A DNA stretch of 64,000 bases from Tessaracoccus sp. MC1865 (GTDB lineage Bacteria > Actinomycetota > Actinomycetes > Propionibacteriales > Propionibacteriaceae), in NCBI RefSeq assembly GCF_017815535.1, contig NZ_CP072596.1, positions 868,001-932,000 on the forward strand. The letters are read 5' to 3'. This document shows positions 26,438 to 35,631 of this stretch, one piece after another (within the stretch, counting starts at the first letter, position 1; each line of letters begins with the position of its first letter). The notes below the pieces were generated by a model that saw only the letters and a list, made by a program, of their open reading frames with translations, was not told the DNA's origin and did no database searches. The position numbers were made by a program, and so were the translations under genes.

Positions 26438-26559
26438 TTGACGCCGGGCACTGCAGTGGGTTATTGTGGGACCGCTCCCACGCAGTGAAGCCCGAATGTT
26501 GAGTCTGTCGATGCCCTGACAGGCGAAGATTCTGGGGAGTCAGCGTAGGAGCGGTCCCA
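26438..26559 (+). promoter_or_regulatory. Sugar-operon promoter with two CebR/CelR-like operators
   Basis: TTGACG (26438-26443) and TATTGT (26462-26467), 18 bp apart, form a good promoter. Operator 1, TGGGACCGCTCCCA (26467-26480), covers the expected transcription start; operator 2, TAGGAGCGGTCCCA (26546-26559), lies 79 bp downstream in the leader. Both differ little from the CebR/CelR box TGGGAGCGCTCCCA of LacI-family cellulose/cellobiose regulators. A separate palindrome CACTGCAGTG is in the spacer (26449-26458). The LacI regulator encoded at 32665 is the likely ligand-responsive repressor. Confidence 0.8.
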
Positions 26560-26586
26560 TACTCGTCTCCAGCAAAGGAACGGACA

Positions 26587-27861
26587 ATGTCGTCACCATT
26601 CAGGCTCTCCCGCAGGCAGCTCCTCGTCGCAGGCGGACTTACCCTCGGCACCAGCGCCCTCGCCGCATGCGGCGGTGGATCCTCCTCGTCGGGGGAGGCC
26701 TCGTCGATCGTCAAGGTCGGCTCCTACCAGTCCGACGAAATCCCCAAGAAGGCATTCGCCGACATGATGGCGGCGTTCGATGGCGGAGACGTCGAGATCA
26801 ACACCATCCAGCACGAGACCTTCAAGGAGGGCATCAACAACTACCTCCAGGGAAACCCCGACGACGTCTTCACGTGGTTCGCCGGCTACCGGGCCCGCTA
26901 CTTCGCGGAGCGTGGCCTGGTGGGCGACCTCAGCGACGTCTGGGCCAACATCGACGGGATGCCCGAGTCGATGAAGGTGGCCTCCACCAGCGGCGACGGC
27001 AAGCAGGTCTTCATCCCCAGTACCTACTACCCGTGGGCCGTGTTCTACCGCCCCAGCCTCTTCCAGGAGCGCGGCTACACCGAGCCCACGACGATCGACG
27101 AGTGGATCACGCTCAACGAGCGGATGCTGGCCGACGGCCTCACCCCCATCGGCTTCGCCGACAAGGACGGCTGGGAGGCGATGGGCACCTTCGACATGCT
27201 GAACCTGCGCGTCAACGGCTACGACTACCACGTCTCGCTCATGGCGGGCGAGGAGGCCTGGGACGGTGACAAGGTCAAGAACGTCTTCAAGCTGTGGAGC
27301 GACCTCATGCCTTACCACGAGGCCGACTCGCTCGGCCGCACCTGGCAGGAAGCCGCTCAGGGACTCATCCAGAACCGCACCGGCGTCTACGTCATGGGCA
27401 TGTTCGTCCAGCAGCAGTTCGCAGCCGCTGGCCTCGAGGATGACCTCGACTTCTTCATCTTCCCCGAGGCGGATCCCGCGATCGGTGCGAAGGTGGTCGA
27501 GGCCCCCGTCGATGGCTTCATGATGGCCGCGGACCCGAAGAACCCGGAGCTCGCCAAGGAGCTGTTGGCCTACCTCGCCACGCCCGAGGCGGTCGCCTAC
27601 ACCGTCAAGGCCGATCCGTCGGTCATCGCGGCCAACTCCAAGGCCGACCAGTCGAGCTACAACGCGCTGCAGAAGAAGGCCGTCAAGGTCATCGAGGAGG
27701 CGGAGGCCATCTCGCAGTTCCTCGACCGTGACTCCCGCCCCGACTTCGCCAACACCGTCGTCGGCCCCGCGTTGCAGTCCTTCATCCAGGACCCGAGCCA
27801 GATCGATTCGATCCTCAGCAACGTCGAGGAACAGAAGAAGTCGATCTTCGCGAGCGAGTGA
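26587..27861 (+). CDS. Sugar ABC transporter substrate-binding lipoprotein (family 1)
   Basis: Captures an oligosaccharide for import. The 424-residue protein has a Tat-like lipoprotein signal (LSRRQLLVAGG, lipobox LAAC, Cys28), then a Ser/Gly linker and the SBP_bac_1 fold (GNPDDVFTWFAGYRARYFAERG; STYYPWAVFYRPSLFQERG). A ribosome site AAAGGAA is 7 nt before the ATG. It heads an operon with two permeases, a beta-galactosidase and a LacI regulator. No ATPase gene is in the operon, so a shared MsiK-type ATPase elsewhere is expected. Confidence 0.92.
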   Translation: MSSPFRLSRRQLLVAGGLTLGTSALAACGGGSSSSGEASSIVKVGSYQSDEIPKKAFADMMAAFDGGDVEINTIQHETFKEGINNYLQGNPDDVFTWFAGYRARYFAERGLVGDLSDVWANIDGMPESMKVASTSGDGKQVFIPSTYYPWAVFYRPSLFQERGYTEPTTIDEWITLNERMLADGLTPIGFADKDGWEAMGTFDMLNLRVNGYDYHVSLMAGEEAWDGDKVKNVFKLWSDLMPYHEADSLGRTWQEAAQGLIQNRTGVYVMGMFVQQQFAAAGLEDDLDFFIFPEADPAIGAKVVEAPVDGFMMAADPKNPELAKELLAYLATPEAVAYTVKADPSVIAANSKADQSSYNALQKKAVKVIEEAEAISQFLDRDSRPDFANTVVGPALQSFIQDPSQIDSILSNVEEQKKSIFASE

Positions 27862-27869
27862 GCTGACAT

Positions 27870-28778
27870 ATGAGTACCACGACGGTCACCCCACCGAAGC
27901 GGCGCAGCGGCGTCCGCACCTCGCGTTCTGACCGGATCGTCTTGACCCTGATGCTCGCGGTGCCACTGCTGATCGTGCTGGGCCTCATCTGGGGCCCGGC
28001 ACTGATCACGGTAGCGCTGTCGTTCACCACCTGGGACGGGATCGGTTCGCTCGACACCATCAAGTTCGTCGGAGTCCAGAACTACGTCGATCTGGCCACC
28101 ATCTACCCGCCCTTCTGGCCGGCGCTGTGGCACAACGTGTTGTGGCTGATCGTGCTGTTCGCAGTGTTCACCCCGCTCGGCATGTTCCTGGCGATCCTGC
28201 TCGACAAGGAACTGCGCGGCACCAAGTTCTATCAGACGGCCCTCTACCTACCCGTGGTGCTGTCGGCTGCGCTGGTCGGCTTCATCTGGCAGCTCATGTA
28301 CAGCCGGGATCAGGGCCTGATCAACGCCATGCTGGGCACGACCATCGACTGGTACGGCGATCCGTCGATCAACCTCTGGGCGGCCATGGTCGCCAACGGC
28401 TGGCGGCACACCGGCTACATCATGCTGCTCTACCTATCGGGCCTCAAGGGCGTCGACCCGGCGCTGCGCGAAGCGGCCCAGATCGACGGCGCCAACCAGC
28501 GGCAGACGTATCTCCGCATCATCTTCCCCGTCATGAGACCGATCAACATCATCGTGCTGACGATCACCGTCATCGAAGGCCTGCGGGCGTTCGACCTGGC
28601 GTGGATCATCAACCGCGGCAGGAACGGCCTCGAGCTCATCTCCACGTTGGTCACCACCAACGTCATCGGAGAGGCGAGCCGAATAGGCTTCGGCTCCGCG
28701 CTGGCCACCATCATGCTGCTGATCAGCTCGGTCTTCATCGTCATCCAACTCAGGGTCGTCATGAAGGGAGACCACTGA
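27870..28778 (+). CDS. Sugar ABC transporter permease (MalF/UgpA-type)
   Basis: Membrane component of 302 residues with about six hydrophobic segments. The coupling loop LREAAQIDGANQRQTYLRIIFP contains the EAA...G motif of carbohydrate uptake family 1. It starts 8 nt after the binding protein and overlaps the next permease by one nucleotide (TGATG). Confidence 0.94.
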   Translation: MSTTTVTPPKRRSGVRTSRSDRIVLTLMLAVPLLIVLGLIWGPALITVALSFTTWDGIGSLDTIKFVGVQNYVDLATIYPPFWPALWHNVLWLIVLFAVFTPLGMFLAILLDKELRGTKFYQTALYLPVVLSAALVGFIWQLMYSRDQGLINAMLGTTIDWYGDPSINLWAAMVANGWRHTGYIMLLYLSGLKGVDPALREAAQIDGANQRQTYLRIIFPVMRPINIIVLTITVIEGLRAFDLAWIINRGRNGLELISTLVTTNVIGEASRIGFGSALATIMLLISSVFIVIQLRVVMKGDH

Positions 28779-29665
28779 TGAGCGCCACCACTGAGGCTTC
28801 CACCCGCAAACGTTCGACCCCACCGGCCCGGATCGCGCTACAGATTGGCCTCGTCATCATCTCGCTCGTGTGGCTGTTCCCGCTGTTGTGGGCACTGTTC
28901 AACTCGTTCCGTGACTACAGCTACACGGTGCAGAACGGCTACCTCTCGTTCGGCGGCTTCACGTTCGACAACTACATCAACGCCTGGAACCGGGGCGGCT
29001 TCACCAACAGCTTCCTGAACTCGGCGATCATCACGATCACCGCGGTCGTCCTGACGCTGGCGCTCTCCTCCTGCGCGGCGTTCGTCCTGGCCCGGTACAG
29101 CTTCAAGTTCAACCTCGCGATGCTCGCGGTGTTCGTCTCGGCGAACCTACTGCCACCACAGTCGCTGCTCATCCCCGTCTACCGGATGTTCCGGACGATC
29201 GAGGTGCCGCTGTGGCTGTCGGAGTCCGGGAGCCTCCTCGACTCGCACCTGGGCGTCATCCTCATCAACGTGGCCTTCCAGACCGGCTTCACCACCTTCG
29301 TGCTCAGCAACTACATGAAGACGTTCCCGAAGGAGATCTACGAGTCGGCGTCGCTGGACGGGGCCACGGCCTGGCGCCAGTTCTACGGCCTGACCCTTCC
29401 GCTGCTGCGCCCGCCGATGGCAGCGCTCGGCACCCTCCAGACCGCCTGGATCTACAACGAGTTCTTCTGGGCCACGGTGCTGATGCAGAGCGGCGACAAG
29501 TTCCCGGTGACGAGCTCGCTCAACAACCTCAAGGGATCCTTCTTCACTGACTACAACCTGCTCTCGGCGGGCTCGATCATCGCGGCTCTGCCCGTGCTGG
29601 TGGTCTTCTTCGTCCTCCAGAAGCAATTCATCGCCGGCCTCACACTCGGTGCCACCAAGGGCTGA
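28778..29665 (+). CDS. Sugar ABC transporter permease (MalG/UgpE-type)
   Basis: Second membrane component, 295 residues, about six transmembrane segments after a basic N-terminus. The coupling loop is IYESASLDGATAWRQFYGLTLP (EAA motif in the form ESA). The ATG shares its A with the stop of the preceding gene. It pairs with the MalF-type permease and needs an ATPase from another locus. Confidence 0.94.
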   Translation: MSATTEASTRKRSTPPARIALQIGLVIISLVWLFPLLWALFNSFRDYSYTVQNGYLSFGGFTFDNYINAWNRGGFTNSFLNSAIITITAVVLTLALSSCAAFVLARYSFKFNLAMLAVFVSANLLPPQSLLIPVYRMFRTIEVPLWLSESGSLLDSHLGVILINVAFQTGFTTFVLSNYMKTFPKEIYESASLDGATAWRQFYGLTLPLLRPPMAALGTLQTAWIYNEFFWATVLMQSGDKFPVTSSLNNLKGSFFTDYNLLSAGSIIAALPVLVVFFVLQKQFIAGLTLGATKG

Positions 29666-29683
29666 CGGATAGGAACTCCTGCA

Positions 29684-32668
29684 ATGTCTCTCCATGACCT
29701 CACAGTCCAGTCACTCGTCGACGTCGCACCCGGCGACGGTGTCAGGCCGCGCGCCTGGCGCCGTCGGGAGCAGTGGCGGCTCGACCTCACCGGCACCTGG
29801 CGCTTCCATTACGCCACGGGTCTCGCCGAGGCGCCTGATGGGTGCGATGCCGCGGACTTCGACGACGACGGGTGGGACACGCAGGAGGTCCCCGGGCACT
29901 GGGTGCTCGGTGGCGACGGCCGCTACGGGCGGCCCATCTACACCAACATCCAGCTGCCCATCCCCATGGCGCCCCCGATGGTGCCTGACGACAACGGCAT
30001 CGGCGACTACCGCAGGGACTTCGAGCTCCCCTCCGAATGGTCAGAGCTCGGCAGCATCTGGCTGCGCTTCGACGGCGTCGAATCGATCGGCATCGTCGCA
30101 GTCAACGGTCACCACGTCGGGGTGGTGCGCGGCTCCCGGCTGGCGACGGAGCTCGACGTCACCGACGTCGTGCGGCCGGGCCGGAACGTCGTCCACGTCC
30201 GCGTGGCGCAGTGGTCAGCCCAGACCTACGTGGAGGATCAAGACCAGTGGTGGCTCCCGGGCATCTTCCGCGAGGTGACGCTCGTCGGCCGTCCGGCCGC
30301 AGGCATCGAGGACTACCACCTGCTGGCGGACTTCGACCACACCTCGGGACGGGGAGTGCTGACCGTCCAGCTCCGGGATGCCACGTTCCCCGTCACCGTG
30401 GAGATCCCGGAACTGGGCATCAAGCAGAGCTGGGGAGCGGCCGACGATGTCGCACCCATCCCGCTCGACGCCGTGACACCGTGGAGCCCAGAGCGACCCC
30501 GGCTCTACCAGGTGCGCCTGAGCAACGACGCCGAGGCGATCGAGTCGCGCATCGGGTTCCGCACGGTCCGGATCGACGGACACCGGTGGTTGGTCAACGG
30601 CCACCAGGTGCGCATCGCCGGCGTCAACCGGCACGAGTACGACCCCGACCGAGGCCGCGTCTTCGATGAGGACGCGGCGCGCGAGGGCCTGCTGCTCATG
30701 AAGCGCCACAACATCAACGCCATCCGCACCAGCCACTACCCTCCGCACCCACGGCTGCTCGAGCTCACCGACGAGCTGGGCTTCTGGGTGATGGACGAGT
30801 GCGACCTCGAGACCCACGCCTTCGAGCTACACGGCTGGGAGAACAACCCGTCCGACGACCCGGCCTGGCGGACTTCGCTGGTCGACCGGATGCGCCGCAC
30901 CATCGAGCGCGACAAGAACCACCCGTCGGTCATCTGCTGGAGCCTCGGCAACGAATCCGGCACCGGTGCGAACCTCGCCGCGATGGCGGAGGAGGCGCGG
31001 ACGCTCGATCCGTCACGCCCGGTGCACTACGAGGGCGACTACGAGGCGTCCTACTCCGACCTCGTCTCGCGGATGTACGCCCCGATACCCGAGCTCGGCG
31101 ATATGTCGGCCGGAATCTCGTCCGCGCTGTCGCCGCGCCCGGCGCAGTCGTCGCGGTTCCGCGACAAGCCGAAGGTGCTGTGCGAGTACGCCCATGCCAT
31201 GGGCAACGGCCCGGGCGCCCTGGCCGACTACGCCGCGGAGTTCGACCGCTTCGAGGACTGGCACGGCGGGTTCATCTGGGAGTGGCGCGACCACGGAATC
31301 CGCACCACCACCCCCGACGGGACCGAGTTCTTCGCCTACGGCGGCGACTTCGGCGAGGTGGCCCACGACGGCAGCTTCGTCATGGACGGGCTCGTCCACT
31401 CCGACGGGCGCCCGTCGCCCGCCCTGGCCGAGGTCAAGCAGGTCTTCTCGCCCGTGACCGTCACCGCGATGCGCGACGGCATCGTCCTGCGCAACAGGCG
31501 GCACGATACGGACACGTCGGATTACCGGTTCACGTGGGTCTGGGAGGTTGACGGCGAGCGCCGCTCCGACGGGGACCTCGACGTCCCCACCATCGACGCC
31601 GGAGGCGAGGTGACGATCCCGCTGCCGCAGCTTCCCGCCGAAGCGGAGACCGTGCGCGACTCCTGGCTCACGGTCACCGTCCGCGAGAGCGCCGATCGGC
31701 CTTGGTGCAGCGAGGGTCACGAAGTCGTCGTGGCGCAGGCCCGGCTCGATCGGAACGCCGCGCCGCTTCTCCCAGCACCGACGGGCAGCGTCAGCGCTGG
31801 CCAGATCGTGGAGGTGGGGCCGGTCACGCTCTCGGCGTCCGGCCGCGTCCTGTCGATCGGGGGCGTCGAGGTGGGGGAGTCCGGCGTCGAGCTCTGGCGC
31901 GCCCCCACCGAGAACGACTCGCTGGGAGACTTCGGCTCCTACGAGATCGGCGACTACACCGCGACCCGGGGCTACGGCCTGCCCGGACCCAGCTCCGCGG
32001 CGCGCTGGCGCGCCCAGGGCCTCGACCGACTGATGCGCCAGACGGTGAGCGCCGGGGCGGAGGGTGACGAGTTCGTAGTCGTCGAACGACTCCTGCCCGC
32101 GCAGGGTCGTCACGGTGCCGAGGTGACCTACCGCTGGCGTCGGATCGGTGACGCGGCGGGCTGCCAGGTGCTGGTCTCTCCGATCAGACCGAGGACCGAC
32201 GTCACCTGGCCCCGGGTGGGGTTCCATCTGCTGCTCCCCGGCGAGTTCGAGCGCGCGGAGTGGTTTGGCGGTGGCCCGGGGGAGGCGTACCCCGATTCGC
32301 GGTCGGCGTCGATGGTGGGGCGCCACGCGTCGGCGATCGACGAGCTCGCCTTCCCGTACGCCGTCCCGCAGGAAACCGGCCACCGCGAGTCGCTCCGGCG
32401 ACTCGACATCAGCGGTGAGGCGACCTCGATCCGCCTCCGGGCATTCGGCCCCGACGTGCCCGGGTTCTCTCTACTGCGCCACGACGCCAGCGAGCTGACT
32501 GCGGCGCGGCACCAGCACGAGCTACCCGAGAGCCGCGGGGTGCATCTCTACCTCGACGCGTTCCAGCACGGTCTCGGCAGCCGGTCCTGCGGCCCCGATG
32601 TGCTGCCGCAGTACCAGCTGTGGCCGAGAGCGGTGAGCTTCGGATTCACCCTAGAATTGGCCCCGTGA
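29684..32668 (+). CDS. lacZ: Glycoside hydrolase family 2 beta-galactosidase
   Basis: Hydrolyses beta-galactosides in the cytoplasm after import. The 994-residue protein has the LacZ domain order: sugar-binding jelly roll (about 50-215), Ig-like domain (about 220-315), TIM barrel (about 315-610), and the small-chain domain (about 715-990). The acid/base Glu424 is in SLGNESGTG and the nucleophile Glu501 in LCEYAHAMGNGPG; NRHEYDPDRGRVFDEDAA and IRTSHYPPHP are also LacZ signatures. There is no signal peptide. Its stop overlaps the LacI regulator start, and its last codons contain that gene's putative -10. The CebR-like operators leave open a cellulose- or plant-derived galactoside as inducer. 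Confidence 0.94.
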   Translation: MSLHDLTVQSLVDVAPGDGVRPRAWRRREQWRLDLTGTWRFHYATGLAEAPDGCDAADFDDDGWDTQEVPGHWVLGGDGRYGRPIYTNIQLPIPMAPPMVPDDNGIGDYRRDFELPSEWSELGSIWLRFDGVESIGIVAVNGHHVGVVRGSRLATELDVTDVVRPGRNVVHVRVAQWSAQTYVEDQDQWWLPGIFREVTLVGRPAAGIEDYHLLADFDHTSGRGVLTVQLRDATFPVTVEIPELGIKQSWGAADDVAPIPLDAVTPWSPERPRLYQVRLSNDAEAIESRIGFRTVRIDGHRWLVNGHQVRIAGVNRHEYDPDRGRVFDEDAAREGLLLMKRHNINAIRTSHYPPHPRLLELTDELGFWVMDECDLETHAFELHGWENNPSDDPAWRTSLVDRMRRTIERDKNHPSVICWSLGNESGTGANLAAMAEEARTLDPSRPVHYEGDYEASYSDLVSRMYAPIPELGDMSAGISSALSPRPAQSSRFRDKPKVLCEYAHAMGNGPGALADYAAEFDRFEDWHGGFIWEWRDHGIRTTTPDGTEFFAYGGDFGEVAHDGSFVMDGLVHSDGRPSPALAEVKQVFSPVTVTAMRDGIVLRNRRHDTDTSDYRFTWVWEVDGERRSDGDLDVPTIDAGGEVTIPLPQLPAEAETVRDSWLTVTVRESADRPWCSEGHEVVVAQARLDRNAAPLLPAPTGSVSAGQIVEVGPVTLSASGRVLSIGGVEVGESGVELWRAPTENDSLGDFGSYEIGDYTATRGYGLPGPSSAARWRAQGLDRLMRQTVSAGAEGDEFVVVERLLPAQGRHGAEVTYRWRRIGDAAGCQVLVSPIRPRTDVTWPRVGFHLLLPGEFERAEWFGGGPGEAYPDSRSASMVGRHASAIDELAFPYAVPQETGHRESLRRLDISGEATSIRLRAFGPDVPGFSLLRHDASELTAARHQHELPESRGVHLYLDAFQHGLGSRSCGPDVLPQYQLWPRAVSFGFTLELAP

Positions 32669-33675
32669 GCTGCACGATCGAAGACGTCGCGAAGCTGGCG
32701 GGGGTCTCGAAGAGCACCGTCAGCCGCGTGCTGACGGGCTCACCGAAGGTGTCGCCCGCGGCTCGGCAGGCCATCGAGCGCGCGATCGCCGAGACCGGCT
32801 TTCGCTTGAACGCCCATGCGCGGTCCCTGGCGTCGGGGCGCAGCGACGCCATCGCGGTGCTGATGACCCAGCCGACCGAGGAGCTGTTCGACGATCCGAC
32901 GATCCGAGGTTTGTTCCGCGGAGTCAACGAGGGGCTCGGCGACCGTGAGGAGGCGCTCCTGGTGCTGCTCGCCGGCAGCCCCCGCGAACAGCGCCGGGCG
33001 GTCCGCTTCCTCGACAAGCAGCGGATCGACGGTGTCGTTCACCTCACGCCGCACCATGCGGACCCGATCCTGCCGGTGGTTTTGGCGGCGAAGCTGCCGA
33101 TGGTGGTGTGCGGCACGCTCCCGGGCGTCAACCTGGGGCCGCAGATCCGCACCGTGACCATCACTGACAGGGAGGGCGCGGCCAGCGCGGTGCGTTACCT
33201 GCGCGAATGCGGTGCGAAGCGGATAGCAACCATCACCGGACCCAAGGACGCGCCCGGCAGCAGCGAGCGATTGATGGGGTACCGCGACGCTCTCGGTGAT
33301 GCCTACGATCCGGCTCTGGTGGCCCACGGCGACTACACCCTCCCGTCCGGTCGCGATGCGATGCGCAGCCTGCTGGACTCTGGTGTGGGGTTCGACGCTG
33401 TCTTCTGCGCCTCAGACCGGATGGCGGCGGGCGTGTACCAGGTGGCACAGGAGCGGGGCCTGTTCATCCCCGGTGACCTTCAGGTGGTTGGCTTCGACGG
33501 CCACCCCCTGGGCGAGCAACTGGTGCCCACGTTGACGACGGTTGCGCAGCCGATCGAGTACATCGGCCGCCAGACGGTGGAGATGCTGAACGAGATGATC
33601 ACCGGCGGCGATCCCGGGCACCGAGTATTCCCGACCGAGCTGGTGGTGCGCGCTTCGACGAGGAATCCAGACTGA
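32665..33675 (+). CDS. LacI-family transcriptional regulator (CebR/CelR-like)
   Basis: Probable repressor of the sugar operon. The 336-residue protein begins with the LacI helix-turn-helix CTIEDVAKLAGVSKSTVSRVLTG, hinge helix NAHARSLASGRSDAIAV, and the periplasmic-binding-like effector domain (CASDRMAAGVYQVAQERGL; VVGFDGHPLGEQL). The GTG at 32665 overlaps the lacZ stop (GTGA). A TAGAAT hexamer 7 nt upstream, inside lacZ, could give a separate leaderless transcript and so steady low-level repressor. Two matching operators lie in the operon promoter. Confidence 0.92.
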   Translation: MSCTIEDVAKLAGVSKSTVSRVLTGSPKVSPAARQAIERAIAETGFRLNAHARSLASGRSDAIAVLMTQPTEELFDDPTIRGLFRGVNEGLGDREEALLVLLAGSPREQRRAVRFLDKQRIDGVVHLTPHHADPILPVVLAAKLPMVVCGTLPGVNLGPQIRTVTITDREGAASAVRYLRECGAKRIATITGPKDAPGSSERLMGYRDALGDAYDPALVAHGDYTLPSGRDAMRSLLDSGVGFDAVFCASDRMAAGVYQVAQERGLFIPGDLQVVGFDGHPLGEQLVPTLTTVAQPIEYIGRQTVEMLNEMITGGDPGHRVFPTELVVRASTRNPD

Positions 33676-33714
33676 CGTCTCCGGGTTCCGGGGACCGCGG
33701 TGTAGCTTGTCTGC

Positions 33715-35013
33715 ATGAGAGCCGGGAGCGTTGCCGCCGCGCTGATGTGTGCGGTACTGGCGGCCTGCTCCACGCCTACTGAGGCGCCCTCCACCCCGGC
33801 CCCTGCGACGACTGAGACCACGGCCGCCGGTCCAACCCCGTGGGCGACGGACCGCTGCCGCGAGCTCGCCGACGGCGTCGGCGCGGCGCTGCAGGCGGTC
33901 GTCGACTCGTACGAGCAGCCAGCGCCGAGCCCGGCTCCGGGGTCCGACGGCGACGACCTGGAGGGGTCACTTGCCACCGTTCAGGAGTCGGTCGAGGAGG
34001 GCCACTGCGCACCGCAATCCATGCAGGGCTGGGTGGAGGCAAGCGTCGACGCGGTGGAGGCCGAGGGAACCATCGCCGAGGCCGTCCGTGCCAGGCTCGT
34101 CGCCGGGCTAGACGGCAGGATCCCCACCGAACTGGTGCACGTGCCGGTGGCGCCGGGCGAGGACCTGGCCACTGAGGTGTCGGAGGCGCCGTCGGGAGCG
34201 ACGCTTCAGTTGGCGGCCGGCACGTTCGACCTGGCCGAGCCGCTGGTGCTTCTCGGCGGCATCACGATCGCCGGAGCAGGTCAGGATGAGACGGTGCTCC
34301 GATCCTCTGCGGAAGACACGGCGGTGCTCATCGCGACATCTGAGACGGTGTCGCTCGAGGGGCTCACGATCGAGCGCGACGACACGGTGGCCGGATCGGG
34401 GATCGTCGCAGGAGGCGCGGCCTCTCTCGTGTTGGAGGCGGTGACGGTGTCGGGCGCCGTGGCAGGTGATACCGGGGGAGGCGCTGCTGTGATGCTGATG
34501 GGCACGCAGGAGGGCGCCGAGAGAAAGACGACGGCGGAGATCACCGACTCGACCCTGAGCGGCAACGATTGGGCGGGGCTCGCCGTCAGCGGGACGCACC
34601 GGGTGAGCGTCAAGTCGTCGACCTTCGCGGACAACGGCGAATGTGGCGTTTGTTTCCTGGGGGAGTCCGACGGCTCGGTCGCGGACTCCTGGATGGACGC
34701 AAACCCCGTTGGCGTGGCAGTGGCGGAGCAGTCCACCCCCACGCTGATCGGCAACGCGATCACCGGCGGCGAGGTGGGCCTCCAGGTGCAGGACGACGCC
34801 GCGCCCATCGCCGAGAAGAACATCATCACCAATCCGGACCGGGCCGCCGTCATCGTGAGCGGCAAGGCCGCGGGCGCCTTCGCGGAGAACGTCTGCGCCG
34901 ACGTCGAGTTCGGCATAGTCGTCACCGACACGGCCGCCCCGACGCTGACCCACAACGAGTGCGCACTGGCCCGCGGTCAGACCGAATCCGCCTCCCCCTC
35001 CCCGTCGCCCTGA
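33715..35013 (+). CDS. Right-handed beta-helix lipoprotein
   Basis: Surface lipoprotein of 432 residues, function unknown. Signal with lipobox LAAC (Cys18), a Thr/Pro linker, an alpha-helical part (about 45-135), then a right-handed parallel beta-helix (about 145-415) of NosD/pectate-lyase-like coils: VSLEGLTIERDD, ITDSTLSGNDWAGLAVSG, VKSSTFADNGECGVCF, PTLIGNAITGGEVGLQV and PIAEKNIITNPDRAAVIV. It ends in a Ser/Pro tail. Such helices often bind or cleave polysaccharides, but I see no clear catalytic set. TAGCTT 6 nt before the ATG suggests a leaderless transcript. Confidence 0.8.
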   Translation: MRAGSVAAALMCAVLAACSTPTEAPSTPAPATTETTAAGPTPWATDRCRELADGVGAALQAVVDSYEQPAPSPAPGSDGDDLEGSLATVQESVEEGHCAPQSMQGWVEASVDAVEAEGTIAEAVRARLVAGLDGRIPTELVHVPVAPGEDLATEVSEAPSGATLQLAAGTFDLAEPLVLLGGITIAGAGQDETVLRSSAEDTAVLIATSETVSLEGLTIERDDTVAGSGIVAGGAASLVLEAVTVSGAVAGDTGGGAAVMLMGTQEGAERKTTAEITDSTLSGNDWAGLAVSGTHRVSVKSSTFADNGECGVCFLGESDGSVADSWMDANPVGVAVAEQSTPTLIGNAITGGEVGLQVQDDAAPIAEKNIITNPDRAAVIVSGKAAGAFAENVCADVEFGIVVTDTAAPTLTHNECALARGQTESASPSPSP

Positions 35014-35023
35014 GCGCTCGAGC

Positions 35024-35400
35024 CGTTCCCCTAAGTAGCGGGGGCCTTGCCGTTTCCCTGAGTAGCGGCCGCGCTCGAAGGGCTCGTGACGGGTCCGCGT
35101 GGCTCGGCCTGACGCCGTCGCACTGGGGCGGGGGCGGGAGAGGTTGCGGCCGTTACCCTTCGACAGGCTCAGGGAGCGGGGTCTTGCCGTTTTCCTGAGT
35201 AGCGGCCGCGAGGTACGAGGTGCGTGGGTCTTGCCGTTTCCCTGAGTAGCGGCCGCGAGGTACGAGTGGCCGTGTATCGAAGGGCTGGTGACGGGTCCGC
35301 GTGGCCTGGCCTGACGCCGTCGCACTGGGGCGGGGGCGGCGGGAGAGGTTGCGGCCGTTACCCTTCGACAAGCTCAGGGATCGAATGCGACAAGCTCAGG
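35024..35400. repeat. Intergenic repeat island (REP-like)
   Basis: The 619-bp gap between the beta-helix gene and the YdhR-like gene is mostly repeats. A 28-bp unit beginning CTTGCCGTTTCCCTGAGTAG occurs at 35046-35073, 35183-35210 and 35230-35257, with a diverged part copy at 35024-35044. A 100-bp direct repeat occurs at 35076-35175 and 35278-35380, ending in CCCTTCGACARGCTCAGGGA, an imperfect palindrome of a kind dispersed in many actinobacterial genomes. No gene of normal size is seen here. Confidence 0.85.
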
Positions 35401-35454
35401 GAGCGAACATTCGCTCAGGAGTCGCGCGGCCCGTACACGCGCAGCGCGTCGTCG

Positions 35455-35508
35455 TCAGGCGACCAGCAGCCCGGCTGCACCGATGAGGACGAGGATCGGC
35501 GTGAACAT
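35455..35508 (-). CDS. Possible 17-residue membrane peptide
   Basis: An ATG with the ribosome site AAGGGG 5 nt upstream opens a frame for MFTPILVLIGAAGLLVA, nearly all hydrophobic and long enough for one membrane span. It sits alone between the repeat island and the YdhR-like gene on the opposite strand. Only the ribosome site and hydrophobicity support it. Confidence 0.25.
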   Translation of the reverse strand: MFTPILVLIGAAGLLVA

Positions 35509-35631
35509 GGCAACCCCTTCGCAACCACGGTACTCCGGCGGGCCGGGGCCGTCGACAGGTTCTCGTGCATCCCCTACCGGGACGTTCTTACGGTGGGAGA
35601 ATGGAGGTCTGGTCCGACGGAAGGAACCTCC

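Noticed and set aside
29684-32668. Evolved beta-galactosidase (EbgA) or beta-glucuronidase instead of LacZ
   Set aside because: The full LacZ domain order with the small-chain domain, CEYAHAMGNG and GNESGTG favours LacZ; glucuronidases are much shorter. Substrate range remains open.
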